Of a DNA stretch of 64,000 nt, positions 33,195-43,773 are shown one piece after another. The DNA is from Acinetobacter lwoffii (GTDB lineage: Bacteria; Pseudomonadota; Gammaproteobacteria; Pseudomonadales; Moraxellaceae), in contig NZ_JAMXXK010000010.1 of assembly GCF_024129735.1 (NCBI RefSeq), positions 1 to 64,000 on the forward strand, in the 5' to 3' direction. Within the stretch, counting starts at the first letter, position 1; each line of letters begins with the position of its first letter. A program made the translations under genes and the position numbers. The notes under the pieces were generated by a model, which was not told the origin of the DNA, did not search any database, and saw nothing but the letters and a program-made list of their open reading frames with translations.

Positions 33195-33630
33195 AAATTG
33201 ATTGTTTTTCTCTCAAGGATTTCAATTTTTCTATAAGGTGATGAGGTTAATCTTGTCTACTTTAAATCAGAAAATATACAACTTCGGCCAACTTTCGAAA
33301 TTAAAGAACTGGTTTGGTCGATTATAAATTTTTCCACTTATCACATTTTGCCAAGTGGAAATACATCTGTGCAGAATTAAATTACATATTATTAAATATC
33401 AGTTACTTAAAAATTAATTTCTTGGAACTTGTGAGGATGTGGTTTTGATCTTGCAAGTTGATTTTTAATAAAAAGATTAAATAAAATGAAAAAACATACG
33501 CTGATCAGTCAATTTTTTGGCAGAAAATAACTCCTGAAAATAACAATGTTGATCTATGCTACAGCATAATTTTTAAACTGATTTCCTCTCATAAAACGGA
33601 ATCACTTATACAGGACTGTATAAAATCGCC
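33195..33630. other. Long intergenic region before the TonB receptor gene
   Basis: About 435 AT-rich bases with no good coding frame. No clear riboswitch, Fur box or MetR palindrome was found by eye; a promoter for the receptor gene must lie here. Confidence 0.5.
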
Positions 33631-35784
33631 ATGCACATGACAAAAATTCCTCTCAAGAAAAGCCCGCTGAGCCTCATGATTCTGTCGATTGTCTCAGGTC
33701 ATCTTTATGCTGAAACTGCCGTAGAACCGGACAATGTTCAACAGCTGAATACTATTGTGATCAGCGCTGAGCAAAATGCCAATCCGCAGCAGCAATATCA
33801 GAAAGAGCTGGCTCAGGTTTCAGGAGGAACGAATTTTATTGGCGAGCAGCAGTTAGAACAGCAGCGACTTGCCACCACGGCCGATGTGTTCCATTTACAA
33901 CCCGGAATTTATGCCCAGTCTGCGGGGAATGAAGGTGCAAAAGTCTCAATCCGTGGCTCAGGCATCAACCGGACTTCGGGTGCACACGCATCCGGTACGC
34001 ACGTCCTGATTGACGATATTCCATTTACCGGGCCGGGCGGTACAGCTTATGAACTGCTAGAACCCTGGTGGATTGATCATGTCGGGGTTTATCGCGGAGC
34101 CAATGGTTTTAAACAGGGTGGACTGGCCTTAGGTGGAACAATCAATTACAAATCCAAGACTGGCGTTGATCAGGATGGCTCTGAACTCAAATATGAAATG
34201 GGCAGCCATGGTTATCAAAAATATCAGTTTAGTACCGGCCGAAAGCTGGATCAGATGGATTATTATCTGGCGCTGACGGGTACCCAGTTTGACGGGATTC
34301 AGTATCATGCTGAAGGCGATGGTAAGGGTCTGGCTTTTAATTTGGGCTATCAAATTAGTCCGGATATTGAAACCCGTTTTTATGCCCGTTACCGTGAGAG
34401 CAAACATTTAACTCCAGGGCGGATTAAACAAAAAGATCTTAAAAATAACCCTGAAACGGCTGACAGTAATTTTGTAGCTATTGATGCCAAACGGATCCAG
34501 CCGGGCAGTACCTGGCTGGCCAATACCACGACATGGAATTTGCAGGATGATGCCAAACTGACCGGCAGTCTGGCTTATCATCATTATCCGCTGGATTTAC
34601 GTGAAAGCAGTTATCGTACCAATGTTGATTATGAAGATATTACAGCGCGTTTCCAGTATGAAAAGCCTTACCAGTTTCTAGGTCTTGAGCATCAGGGGCG
34701 TATTGCCTTGCGCAGTACCACACACCGCCCGGACAGTGGGGTTACTGAAACTTTAAGATTTGACACTCCATCATATCCGGCAGATACAGTCACCCGCCGT
34801 TATAGCTATCGCGGTTCGGACAATGTCCTGCAATTTGATCAGGAAACCGCATTAAATGATCAGTTCAAATTAGATTTGGGACTGGCAGCGGTGTATACCC
34901 ATCGGGAAAGTGAAGTGACTTATCCCGAGGCGAGCCCTGAAGTCAGTCGTTATGAATGGAATTTTGCACCGCGACTTGGGTTGACCTATCAGCCGAATGA
35001 GTTTGTGCAATGGTTTGCCAATTTAAGCCGCAGCATTGAACCGGCACATCCTTGGGCGATGGCATGGTCTTCACCGTATTATTTTGATAGTGGGGTCGCT
35101 TCTGGTCGGGTACGTGCGCCAATCTATTTGGACACGCAAACCGCCAATAGCTTTGAACTGGGTGGACGTGGACAATCAGGCTTTGGAGATTGGGCACTGA
35201 GCTACTATTATTCTAAAGTGAAAAATGAACTATTAACCTCGGAACTGATTAAAACCTATGAAGATGGATCAAATCGACCTTCAGAGCCAATTGCTGTTGA
35301 ATCGAATGCGACGCCAACGATTCATCAAGGGATAGAGCTAAGTCTGGATACGCCATTGCATGAATCCCGATATGGCGAACTGCGTCTGCAACAGGCTTAT
35401 ACGCTTAGCGATTTCCAGTATAAAAATGATCCATTGTTTGACAAGAACCAGTTGCCGGGAATACCAAAACATCTTTATCAGGCTCAACTGAGTTATGCTT
35501 TGAATAATGGCCTCTATATTGGTCTGAATACTGAATATGCATCCAAAATGGCACACGATTATGCCAACAGCCGTTTTAGCGATGATTATCAGATCTGGGG
35601 CATTGACCTGGGCTATGCGCCAGCACATCAATCATGGAAAACCTGGATCAACTTCAAAAATATCACCGATGAGAAATATGCTGCGGTCGTGATTCCTGGT
35701 CTTAACGACGGTGGGGAAGATGAAGCTCGTTCTTCGCCAGGTGAAGGTTTCTCTACTTATGCCGGTGTGTCATTTAAATTTTAA
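33631..35784 (+). CDS. TonB-dependent outer-membrane receptor
   Basis: A 717-residue receptor. A signal peptide ending at LYAE is followed by a TonB-box-like segment (LNTIVIS), the plug domain (about 65-170, with VSIRGSGINRTSG and YRGANGFKQGG) and a 22-strand barrel ending in the C-terminal Phe of GVSFKF. It imports a scarce ligand using TonB energy. The ligand is unknown; no siderophore or cobalamin genes are near. Position beside metR makes methionine-linked metal or cobalamin uptake thinkable but unproven. Confidence 0.9.
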   Translation: MHMTKIPLKKSPLSLMILSIVSGHLYAETAVEPDNVQQLNTIVISAEQNANPQQQYQKELAQVSGGTNFIGEQQLEQQRLATTADVFHLQPGIYAQSAGNEGAKVSIRGSGINRTSGAHASGTHVLIDDIPFTGPGGTAYELLEPWWIDHVGVYRGANGFKQGGLALGGTINYKSKTGVDQDGSELKYEMGSHGYQKYQFSTGRKLDQMDYYLALTGTQFDGIQYHAEGDGKGLAFNLGYQISPDIETRFYARYRESKHLTPGRIKQKDLKNNPETADSNFVAIDAKRIQPGSTWLANTTTWNLQDDAKLTGSLAYHHYPLDLRESSYRTNVDYEDITARFQYEKPYQFLGLEHQGRIALRSTTHRPDSGVTETLRFDTPSYPADTVTRRYSYRGSDNVLQFDQETALNDQFKLDLGLAAVYTHRESEVTYPEASPEVSRYEWNFAPRLGLTYQPNEFVQWFANLSRSIEPAHPWAMAWSSPYYFDSGVASGRVRAPIYLDTQTANSFELGGRGQSGFGDWALSYYYSKVKNELLTSELIKTYEDGSNRPSEPIAVESNATPTIHQGIELSLDTPLHESRYGELRLQQAYTLSDFQYKNDPLFDKNQLPGIPKHLYQAQLSYALNNGLYIGLNTEYASKMAHDYANSRFSDDYQIWGIDLGYAPAHQSWKTWINFKNITDEKYAAVVIPGLNDGGEDEARSSPGEGFSTYAGVSFKF

Positions 35785-35794
35785 TTTTTTAAAA

Positions 35795-35826
35795 TCAAAA
35801 AAAGAGCGGTAAAAACCGCTCTTTTT
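35795..35826. terminator. Bidirectional terminator
   Basis: AAAGAGCGGT pairs with ACCGCTCTTT around AAAA, with A and T tracts on both sides, between the receptor and marC-like genes. Confidence 0.88.
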
Positions 35827-35848
35827 ATTTATTGATAGAAAGGATTTA

Positions 35849-36457
35849 TCAGGTTTCTAAAATTCCGGTAACGCCCGTCACAATCATATCGATGGCAATG
35901 GTACCGATTAAAAGCGCAGCAACACGACCTACAATATCGACATACAGGTCAATGTAGTTGGAATATTTATGTTGTAAATGATCATGCAGGTATTTCATCA
36001 GGATCAGCAGACTACAAGTCAGAAACAGGGTAAAGAAAATCACCAGAATGGTTTGCATTAAACTGAGCTGTATACCGGTGATCACAGATGCCGAAATGGT
36101 GCCCGGACCAATCATAAACGGCATGGCAATCGTGCCCGCCAGATGACTGGGCGCTCCACGCATCACGCCAATCGTATCAGCACCTTCAAAGACATAACGA
36201 TAGCCAATCACCAAAAAGATAATACCGCCAAAAATCTGGAAGGACTCAAACCGTACATGCAAGAATTCATTAAAGAAGGCTTCACCGGTTTTTGCAAAAA
36301 TCATGAACACAATAAAGCTGATCAGACTGCCCTGAATCAATGCCATGTTGAATATTTTTGCGTCGGAATTACGGATAATTCCGAGCATATAAATACTCAT
36401 CAGAAAAGGATTGAGCAGGGAGAAAAACAGGGCAAATGCATTCAAACTTTCTGACAT
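35849..36457 (-). CDS. MarC-family integral membrane protein
   Basis: A 202-residue protein with six predicted helices and the MarC signatures FFSLLNPF near the start and AMPFMIGPGTISASVI in the middle. The family (MarC/YhgN/SnatA) includes amino-acid transporters, but the function of most members is unknown. Start at 36457 has AAGGA before it; the frame reaches 36496 inside betT. Confidence 0.85.
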   Translation of the reverse strand: MSESLNAFALFFSLLNPFLMSIYMLGIIRNSDAKIFNMALIQGSLISFIVFMIFAKTGEAFFNEFLHVRFESFQIFGGIIFLVIGYRYVFEGADTIGVMRGAPSHLAGTIAMPFMIGPGTISASVITGIQLSLMQTILVIFFTLFLTCSLLILMKYLHDHLQHKYSNYIDLYVDIVGRVAALLIGTIAIDMIVTGVTGILET

Positions 36458-36485
36458 TATTGATTCCTTCCGTAGTTGAGAGATC

Positions 36486-38522
36486 CTAGATTTCACGATC
36501 CGGGAACAGCGGACGTTTACCTGGGCTAATACGGTTAATATGTAGATACATCATATGGCGTTCATATTTATCCAGGATGTCATTGATCACCTGTTCCTTA
36601 CTATAACCGACCAGATCGTTGCCCTGAGAGCCTTCAAACAGATAACTTTCCAGACGATAGTAATAACGTTTGGTTCGTTTACCACGTGAACTGAAATTTG
36701 GCGTGTCATAGCGTACCGGCCATATTTCGTAGACAAAGTTTTCTTCTTCATCGAGCTGAATGGTCAGATCCAGATGATACAGTTCAGGTTCTTCCTCCAG
36801 CGATTTTTCCTGAATATTGACTTGAATACCTTTGTCAATTAACTCGGTTGCAACGGCCTCAATGGCTGGTTTGCAAACATTGTCCAGCATGGTCCGCGTC
36901 TGGGACAGGCTTGGATGCAGCATGACCCGGCTCAGACGCTTCTTCCAGTTCAAAATATCCACATTACCGACCACAGGTGCCGCATTCAGGCTGGTGCTTG
37001 CCTGACGAAAATCCTCCAGACGCAAGGACTTATAGAGTCCCGCCATCACAAAGAAAATGACGAAACTAAAAGGCAGACCCATAATAATTGTGGTGTTCTG
37101 TAATGCTGTCACGCCATTCGCCATGAGCATTGCCAAAGTCAGCAAACCGATGGCAATGGCCCAGAACACACTGAGCCAGCGCGGTGAATCATGCTCAATA
37201 TTAGTGAATTTGGTCGTGAAATTTCCCAATACCAATGCCCCTGAATCCGCTGAGGTCACATAGAACAGCAAGCCGGTAATAGTGGCGACACCTGCAGTAA
37301 AGGTAAAGCCTGGATACTGCGCCAGCAGATCATAAAAACCATGTGCCGGATTTTCTAAAACTGTCGTAGCAAGTTGAGTATTACCATCAAAAATCACGCT
37401 GTATAAAGCACTGTTACCGAAAATAGACAACCAGGTCAGGGTAAATAACAGAGGAATAACCAAAGTCCCGGTGACAAATTCACGAATGGTACGACCACGG
37501 GAAATACGGGCCAGGAACAGACCGACAAAAGGTGACCAGGCGATCCACCATGCCCAGAAGAACAGGGTCCAGCTATTCATCCACTCTTTCGGTTGTTCAA
37601 AAGGAAAACTGGTTAAAGAAAGCTTCGGGAACTGGCTGATATAGTCACCAAAATTCTGAATCAAGGCGGCTAATAAAAACTCGGTATTGCCTACAAACAG
37701 AATGAATAGCAGCAGCCCAATTGACACATAGATATTAATCTCAGACAGGATCCGGATGCCTTTATTGACACCGGCAGTGACTGAAATAATAGTAATAATC
37801 ACGGCAACGGCGATGAGTGCAGTTTGAATCCAGATATTTTCTGGTAAATCAAACAATACATGCAGGCCGTAATTTAATTGCACAACGCCAATCCCGCAGG
37901 TGGTGGCAATCCCGAAAATTGTGCCGAGTACTGCAGCCGTATCCACCGTATGGCCGATCGGGCCATTAATTCTTTTTCCAAAAATAGGATAAAGTGCTGA
38001 TCGGATGGTGAGCGGTAAATTGTAGCGGTAACTGAAATAACCTAGGGCGACCCCAATCAGCGCGTACATACTCCAGCCGGTTAAACCGTAGTGAAACAGG
38101 GTCCATACCATGGACTGGCGCGCAGCTTCGAAGGTTTCACCTTCGCCTACAGGCGGATTCATATAATGGGAAAGCGGTTCCGCCACCGAGAAAAACATCA
38201 GGTCAATCCCGATTCCGGCAGAAAATAGCATCGCCGACCAACTCAGCAGGCTGAATTCAGGTTTAGAATGTTTCGGTCCAAGTTTGATTTCGCCATAACG
38301 TGAGCAGGCGATAAAGACGATAAAAACCAGATACAGCGTGGCCGCCAGCAGGTAATACCAGCTAAAGGTACGACTAACCCAGTTTAAGATATTGATAATG
38401 ACTTGATTGGCTTGTTCATTAAATAAAATGGTGATGATAGAAAACAGCAGAATAAGTGTCGCCGAAAAATAAAAAACTACTTTATTCAGACCATCTCGCA
38501 TCTCTTCATTTTTCTTTTGCAT
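36486..38522 (-). CDS. betT: BCCT-family choline transporter BetT
   Basis: A 678-residue BCCT transporter with 12 helices. The Trp-rich segment FFWAWWIAWSPFVGLFLARISRGR in helix 8 and FSAGIGIDLMFFSVAEP are characteristic. The long cytoplasmic C-terminus (about 510-678, ending PLFPDREI) is typical of BetT of the long type and is linked to osmotic regulation. It imports choline for the BetBA pathway and is divergent from betI. Confidence 0.93.
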   Translation of the reverse strand: MQKKNEEMRDGLNKVVFYFSATLILLFSIITILFNEQANQVIINILNWVSRTFSWYYLLAATLYLVFIVFIACSRYGEIKLGPKHSKPEFSLLSWSAMLFSAGIGIDLMFFSVAEPLSHYMNPPVGEGETFEAARQSMVWTLFHYGLTGWSMYALIGVALGYFSYRYNLPLTIRSALYPIFGKRINGPIGHTVDTAAVLGTIFGIATTCGIGVVQLNYGLHVLFDLPENIWIQTALIAVAVIITIISVTAGVNKGIRILSEINIYVSIGLLLFILFVGNTEFLLAALIQNFGDYISQFPKLSLTSFPFEQPKEWMNSWTLFFWAWWIAWSPFVGLFLARISRGRTIREFVTGTLVIPLLFTLTWLSIFGNSALYSVIFDGNTQLATTVLENPAHGFYDLLAQYPGFTFTAGVATITGLLFYVTSADSGALVLGNFTTKFTNIEHDSPRWLSVFWAIAIGLLTLAMLMANGVTALQNTTIIMGLPFSFVIFFVMAGLYKSLRLEDFRQASTSLNAAPVVGNVDILNWKKRLSRVMLHPSLSQTRTMLDNVCKPAIEAVATELIDKGIQVNIQEKSLEEEPELYHLDLTIQLDEEENFVYEIWPVRYDTPNFSSRGKRTKRYYYRLESYLFEGSQGNDLVGYSKEQVINDILDKYERHMMYLHINRISPGKRPLFPDREI

Positions 38523-38684
38523 AAATCCATGACCATCGTTTTGTTGCCGGATGATCTACAGTGCAGTGTGATTTAAAAGCAAAAGCCTGCGGTAAAGCTT
38601 TCTTATTTTCGTGAATTACAAACTTTTGCAAATCCAAAACAAACTGCGCTGTACATCAAGGGTGAGCTGGCACTATAATTTTTA

Positions 38685-38704
38685 TTAATTGAACGTTCAA
38701 TTAA
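38685..38704. promoter_or_regulatory. BetI operator
   Basis: TTAATTGAACGTTCAATTAA is a perfect 20-bp palindrome between divergent betT and betI, the expected place for the choline-relieved TetR-type repressor BetI. Confidence 0.8.
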
Positions 38705-38791
38705 AAAAGCGTTTATGAATTGTTACCTCATTCTGCTAATTTTTTAGCAGAGTGGCTTTCTATTGTTATATCCGTTATTCAGGTTAGTCCT

Positions 38792-39370
38792 ATGCCAAAA
38801 GTTGGTATGCAACCGATCCGTCGTCAGCAACTGATCGATGCCACCTTAGCTGCAGTGAATGAGCTAGGTTTTGCAGAAGCGTCAATTAGTCAGATTGCTC
38901 AGAGGGCAGGTGTTTCAACTGGTATCATAAGTCATTATTTTCAAGGTAAAAATGGGCTGATTGAAGCCACAATGCGTTACTTATTGCAGCAATTGGGTAA
39001 ATCTGTTGCACAGATAAAGATACAGGTTGATGACTTACCGGAGCAGCGCCTGCTGGCGATCGTACGCGGTAATTTTGCTGCTCCACAAACGGACAAAGCA
39101 GCCATGAAAGTCTGGTTGGCGTTCTGGGCTAGCAGTTTGCACCAACCTGAATTACACCGTTTACAGCAAATCAATCATTACCGTTTACATTCCAATCTCA
39201 AATATGAATTCATGAAAAAGTTGAGTAAAGACCAGGCAGAGAAATCCGCTCAAGGTCTGGCAGCATTGATTGACGGATTCTGGCTAAGAGGTGCTTTGGT
39301 AAGTGGCGAAATTGATCCAGAACTGCCGATTGAACTGTGTAGTGAATATATCCGGCAACAACTCAAATAA
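38792..39370 (+). CDS. betI: TetR-family repressor BetI
   Basis: A 192-residue TetR regulator with N-terminal helix-turn-helix ([35 protein letters not shown]) and the BetI pattern [16 protein letters not shown]. It represses the bet genes until choline binds. Start at 38792 fits the family start [11 protein letters not shown]; the frame is open to 38720. Confidence 0.93.
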   Translation: MPKVGMQPIRRQQLIDATLAAVNELGFAEASISQIAQRAGVSTGIISHYFQGKNGLIEATMRYLLQQLGKSVAQIKIQVDDLPEQRLLAIVRGNFAAPQTDKAAMKVWLAFWASSLHQPELHRLQQINHYRLHSNLKYEFMKKLSKDQAEKSAQGLAALIDGFWLRGALVSGEIDPELPIELCSEYIRQQLK

Positions 39371-39391
39371 CCCATCTGCGAGGAAATTCCA

Positions 39392-40867
39392 TTGACAACA
39401 TTCAAACTGCAACGTCCTTATATCCATGGACAATATGTCGATGCAACATCCAATAGCACGTTTCAAACAATTAATCCTGCAACTGGCGAAATTCTGGCAG
39501 ATGTGCAGGTATGTACACAAGATGATATCGATCGCGCTGTTGAATCGGCACAGCAAGGGCAAAAAGTCTGGGCAGAAATGACGGCGATTCAACGTTCCCG
39601 TATTTTGAACAAGGCTGTTGCTATTCTTCGCGAACGTAATGACGAGCTGGCTCGTTTAGAAAGTCTCGACAGTGGTAAAGCTTTCAGTGAAACATCCACC
39701 GTCGACATTGCGACAGGTGCAGATGTGCTCGAATACTATGCAGGTATTTTGCCAGCATTAGAAGGCCAGCAAATCCCGCTCAGAAGCAGTTCATTTGTCT
39801 ATACTCGCCGTGAACCTTTGGGGGTGGTTGCCGGGATTGGTGCATGGAATTACCCGATTCAAATCGCCTTATGGAAATCAGCACCTGCACTGGCAGCAGG
39901 CAATGCCATGATCTTTAAAGCCAGTGAAGTGACGCCTTTAACTGCATTAAAACTGGCAGAAATTTATACTGAAGCAGGTGTGCCGCATGGTGTCTTTAAT
40001 GTGGTTACCGGCAGTGGTGAAATTGGTGGTTATCTGACTTCGCATCCTGATATTGCCAAAGTGTCGTTTACCGGTGGCGTTTCTACCGGCAAAAAGGTCA
40101 TGGCGCAAGCTGCAAATTCTAGCCTGAAAGAAGTCACGATGGAGCTGGGCGGTAAGTCTCCGCTGATTATCTGTGAAGATGCCGATCTAGATTTGGCGGC
40201 CGATATTGCCATGATGGCCAATTTCTATAGTTCCGGTCAGGTGTGTACCAACGGTACTCGCGTATTTGTGCCTTTGGCATTGAAAGCAGAATTTGAAGAA
40301 AAGATTTTGCAGCGTGTTGAACATATCCGTATGGGTGATCCACTTGATCCTGAGACCAATTTTGGTCCAGTGTCCAGCTTCTCTCATATGGAAAAAGTGC
40401 TGGGCTATATTGAACAGGGCAAGATCGAAGGTGCACGCTTATTGTGTGGTGGCGGCCGTGCTGAGGATGGACAGTTTGCCCAAGGGGCTTATGTCCTGCC
40501 AACCGTATTTACCGACTGCCGCGATGACATGACCATTGTACGTGAAGAAATCTTCGGTCCAGTCATGAGTATTCTGAGTTATGACACCGAGCAAGAAGCC
40601 ATTCGTCGTGCCAATGATACCGAATATGGTTTGGCAGCTGGTGTCGTGACACCGAATCTGGCACGTGCGCATCGTATTATTCATCAAATCGAAGCCGGCA
40701 TTTGCTGGATTAATACCTGGGGCGAATCACCGGCAGAAATGCCTGTCGGTGGCTATAAACATTCAGGTGTCGGTCGCGAAAACGGTATTGTCACGCTACA
40801 GCAATATACCCAGACCAAGTCGGTGCAAGTTGAACTTAGTCCTTTCCAGTCTGTATTTAGCGCATAA
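39392..40867 (+). CDS. betB: Betaine aldehyde dehydrogenase
   Basis: A 491-residue NAD(P)-dependent aldehyde dehydrogenase. The catalytic Glu lies in LELGGKSP (about 252-259) and the catalytic Cys in [11 protein letters not shown] (about 287). It oxidises betaine aldehyde to glycine betaine. It uses a TTG start with GAGGAAA before it, 21 bases after betI. Confidence 0.95.
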   Translation: MTTFKLQRPYIHGQYVDATSNSTFQTINPATGEILADVQVCTQDDIDRAVESAQQGQKVWAEMTAIQRSRILNKAVAILRERNDELARLESLDSGKAFSETSTVDIATGADVLEYYAGILPALEGQQIPLRSSSFVYTRREPLGVVAGIGAWNYPIQIALWKSAPALAAGNAMIFKASEVTPLTALKLAEIYTEAGVPHGVFNVVTGSGEIGGYLTSHPDIAKVSFTGGVSTGKKVMAQAANSSLKEVTMELGGKSPLIICEDADLDLAADIAMMANFYSSGQVCTNGTRVFVPLALKAEFEEKILQRVEHIRMGDPLDPETNFGPVSSFSHMEKVLGYIEQGKIEGARLLCGGGRAEDGQFAQGAYVLPTVFTDCRDDMTIVREEIFGPVMSILSYDTEQEAIRRANDTEYGLAAGVVTPNLARAHRIIHQIEAGICWINTWGESPAEMPVGGYKHSGVGRENGIVTLQQYTQTKSVQVELSPFQSVFSA

Positions 40868-40878
40868 GGGAGGATTGG

Positions 40879-42534
40879 ATGAATTACGACTATATTATTA
40901 TCGGTGCAGGTTCGGCAGGGAATGTACTCGCAGCGCGTTTAACTGAAGATCCGGATGTGAAAGTCCTATTGCTGGAAGCAGGTGGGCCGGATTACCGTCT
41001 AGACTTCAGAACACAAATGCCTGCTGCATTGGCTTATCCATTACAGGGACGACGCTATAACTGGGCCTATCTGACCGATCCCGAACCTCATATGAATAAT
41101 CGTCGTATGGAGTGCGGGCGCGGAAAAGGTCTGGGCGGTTCTTCATTAATTAACGGCATGTGTTACATTCGCGGTAATGCTATGGATCTTGAACAGTGGG
41201 CCAGCCTGAAGGGGCTAGAACACTGGAGCTATGCTGAATGTCTGCCGTATTATAAAAAAGCTGAAACGCGCGATATTGGCGGCAATGATTATCATGGTGA
41301 TTCTGGACCGGTTTCGGTGGCAACACCTAAAAATGGCAATAATGAACTGTTCCATGCCATGGTCGAGGCAGGTGTACAGGCCGGTTATCCACGTACTGAT
41401 GACCTGAATGGCTATCAGCAGGAAGGTTTTGGGCCGATGGACCGTACTGTAACGCCGCAAGGCCGTCGTTCCAGTACAGCACGTGGTTATCTCGATATAG
41501 CCAAAGGCCGGGATAATCTCACGATTATTACCCACGCCATGACCAACCGTATTCTGTTTAATCGTAATCAGGCGATTGGTGTGGAATATTTTGAAGGACA
41601 AAATACCTTACAGCCGATTCAGGTCTTTGCAGACCGTGAAGTATTGCTATGTGCAGGTGCAATTGCCTCGCCGCAAATCCTGCAACGCTCCGGTGTAGGT
41701 CCGGCCGAACTGTTAAAAAGTCTGGATATTCCTGTGGTTCAGGATTTGCCTGGTGTGGGTGAAAACCTGCAAGACCATCTGGAAATGTACCTGCAATATA
41801 AATGCAAAAAACCGGTGAGCTTATATCCGGCACTCAAGTGGTATAACCAGCCGATGATTGGCGCTGAATGGTTATTTTTAGGTAAAGGTATTGGAGCCAG
41901 CAACCAGTTTGAAGCCGGTGGTTTTATCCGCTCTTCAGATGAATTTGAATGGCCGAATATTCAGTATCACTTTTTACCGATTGCGATTAACTACAATGGC
42001 ACCAATGCCATTCATGAGCATGGTTTTCAAGCTCATGTTGGTTCAATGCGTTCGCCGTCACGTGGCCGTGTTCGTCTGAAATCCAAAGACCCGTTTGAGC
42101 ATCCAAGTATTCTGTTTAATTATATGAGTACCGAGCAGGACTGGCGTGAATTCCGTGATGCCATCCGCATTACCCGGGAAATTATGCATCAGCCGGCATT
42201 GGATCCCTATCGTGGTGAAGAAATCAGTCCGGGAAAACATCTACAAACAGATGCTGAAATTGATGAATTTGTTCGTAATCATGCAGAAACCGCGTATCAT
42301 CCATCGTGTAGCTGTAAAATGGGTGAGGATGACATGGCGGTTGTCGATGGTTATGGACGCGTACATGAAATGCAGGGTCTGCGTGTGATTGATGCCTCGA
42401 TAATGCCTTTGATCATTACCGGTAACCTCAATGCAACTACGATTATGATCGCTGAAAAACTGGCAGACCATATTCGTGGCAAACCTGCTCTTGCGCCTTC
42501 ATCGGCACCTTTTTACAAGGCGCCTCGCGCTTAA
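40879..42534 (+). CDS. betA: Choline dehydrogenase
   Basis: A 551-residue GMC-family FAD enzyme. The FAD-binding start [17 protein letters not shown], the GMC motif [15 protein letters not shown] and the catalytic His in [10 protein letters not shown] near 470 are present. It oxidises choline to betaine aldehyde, giving electrons to the membrane chain. GGGAGG before the ATG; twelve bases after betB. Confidence 0.95.
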   Translation: MNYDYIIIGAGSAGNVLAARLTEDPDVKVLLLEAGGPDYRLDFRTQMPAALAYPLQGRRYNWAYLTDPEPHMNNRRMECGRGKGLGGSSLINGMCYIRGNAMDLEQWASLKGLEHWSYAECLPYYKKAETRDIGGNDYHGDSGPVSVATPKNGNNELFHAMVEAGVQAGYPRTDDLNGYQQEGFGPMDRTVTPQGRRSSTARGYLDIAKGRDNLTIITHAMTNRILFNRNQAIGVEYFEGQNTLQPIQVFADREVLLCAGAIASPQILQRSGVGPAELLKSLDIPVVQDLPGVGENLQDHLEMYLQYKCKKPVSLYPALKWYNQPMIGAEWLFLGKGIGASNQFEAGGFIRSSDEFEWPNIQYHFLPIAINYNGTNAIHEHGFQAHVGSMRSPSRGRVRLKSKDPFEHPSILFNYMSTEQDWREFRDAIRITREIMHQPALDPYRGEEISPGKHLQTDAEIDEFVRNHAETAYHPSCSCKMGEDDMAVVDGYGRVHEMQGLRVIDASIMPLIITGNLNATTIMIAEKLADHIRGKPALAPSSAPFYKAPRA

Positions 42535-42600
42535 ATCATGGTTTTATTCCTGTCATCTGGCAAAGCAGGAGTAAAACGAATTTCAATTTTTTCCCAAAGC

Positions 42601-42636
42601 CGGAGATAAAACCTCGACTGCTGTCGTTTTATCTCC
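42601..42636 (+). terminator. Terminator-like hairpin after betA
   Basis: CGGAGATAAAAC and GTTTTATCTCCG form a 12-bp stem; only a short T-rich tract follows. Confidence 0.55.
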
Positions 42637-42661
42637 GCTTTACTTAATACATTTATATTTT

Positions 42662-43432
42662 ATGAAAATATTCAATCAAACAGTGCTGTTTGGCTGTGCT
42701 GCTGTTTCAAGTTTTTACTGTTATGCCGATGATGCGGAAGTAAAACAAATAGAAGCAAGCGGAAACTTGAGTGTGGTCTCCAAATACGTCTCCCGCGGTT
42801 TGACCAATGCGCCTGAAAATGATGATGTTGCTGTACAGGCTGCATTGAATCTGGCTTATGGTAATTTTTATGTCGGATATTGGGGATCTACGCTTGGATA
42901 CTCTTATGCAGAAGTGCAGGGGCGTCAGGGACATCGTTCAGACAAATTCGAGCATAACTTTCTGCTGGGTTATACCCATAGCAGCGAAAATTATGATTGG
43001 GATCTATGGAACGCAACCTATTATTATCCGGGCGGCAAGCATACTACCGGAAATGAGCTGGGTTTAAATATAAGTCGTGCATTGAATGATCAGACCAGTA
43101 TTGGCGCCAGTGTATCGACCTATCTGTATGATGTGGCTTATGCCAATCAGGGCGATACTTTTTATACGCTTAACCTGAATCATCAGTTGAATGATCGCCT
43201 GAATGCCAGCGTTACGGCAGCGGGAAGCTATTTTAACGATGAAGGCAAATATGAGGGCGGTGAACTGGGCGATACCGAAAAGCAGTTTGCCTTTCGTTAT
43301 GCTTCTGCCGGACTCAGTTATGCGCTTTTACCGCAGTTGAGTGTGTCAGGTGAATATATCTTTGGCGGTTATGACCGCTATGATGACAAGCAGCGTAATC
43401 TTGCAGTATTTGCACTGAGTTATGATTTTTAA
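42662..43432 (+). CDS. TorF-family putative outer-membrane porin
   Basis: A 256-residue protein with signal peptide (cleavage near CYADD) and a beta-barrel ending in aromatic LSYDF. The opening ASGNLSVVSKYVSRGLTN and the GYWGST strand identify the TorF/Gcw_chp putative porin family, of unknown substrate. It follows the bet genes after a hairpin and is probably separately transcribed. Confidence 0.85.
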   Translation: MKIFNQTVLFGCAAVSSFYCYADDAEVKQIEASGNLSVVSKYVSRGLTNAPENDDVAVQAALNLAYGNFYVGYWGSTLGYSYAEVQGRQGHRSDKFEHNFLLGYTHSSENYDWDLWNATYYYPGGKHTTGNELGLNISRALNDQTSIGASVSTYLYDVAYANQGDTFYTLNLNHQLNDRLNASVTAAGSYFNDEGKYEGGELGDTEKQFAFRYASAGLSYALLPQLSVSGEYIFGGYDRYDDKQRNLAVFALSYDF

Positions 43433-43773
43433 AATTATGAAATCATTCAGACTAGGCGGGTGAAAATCTGCCTTATCTGCAACTTTGATTAATAGTATAA
43501 GCCATGACTTGAAGTTGATTCATGCTCCGGCAGCTCAGGAAAGACTGAGGATCTGGTTTAATCTGGCAGAATTTCAGACAAATATTATCAATTTCATAAA
43601 ATAATTCTATAATAGCGCCCATTCTCGGCAGCGTTATCCAGACACTTCGTCAAATGGTATAACCTGACCATTTTCTATTTTTCATTCAAGTTCTCCTCCG
43701 TGAACCGGCTTGTATATTCAGATTCAGCATCTTATCTGTCCGTGACGGCACATAAGAATATTTAGGTATCCAC
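43433..43773. other. Intergenic region before the OsmC-YcaO gene
   Basis: No coding frame or RNA gene is supported. A TATAAT-like -10 at about 43606 may start the ycaO transcript with a leader of about 160 bases. Confidence 0.4.

Noticed and set aside
38667-38682. TGGCACTATAATTTTT as a sigma-54 promoter
   Set aside because: The GC element is missing at the correct distance.
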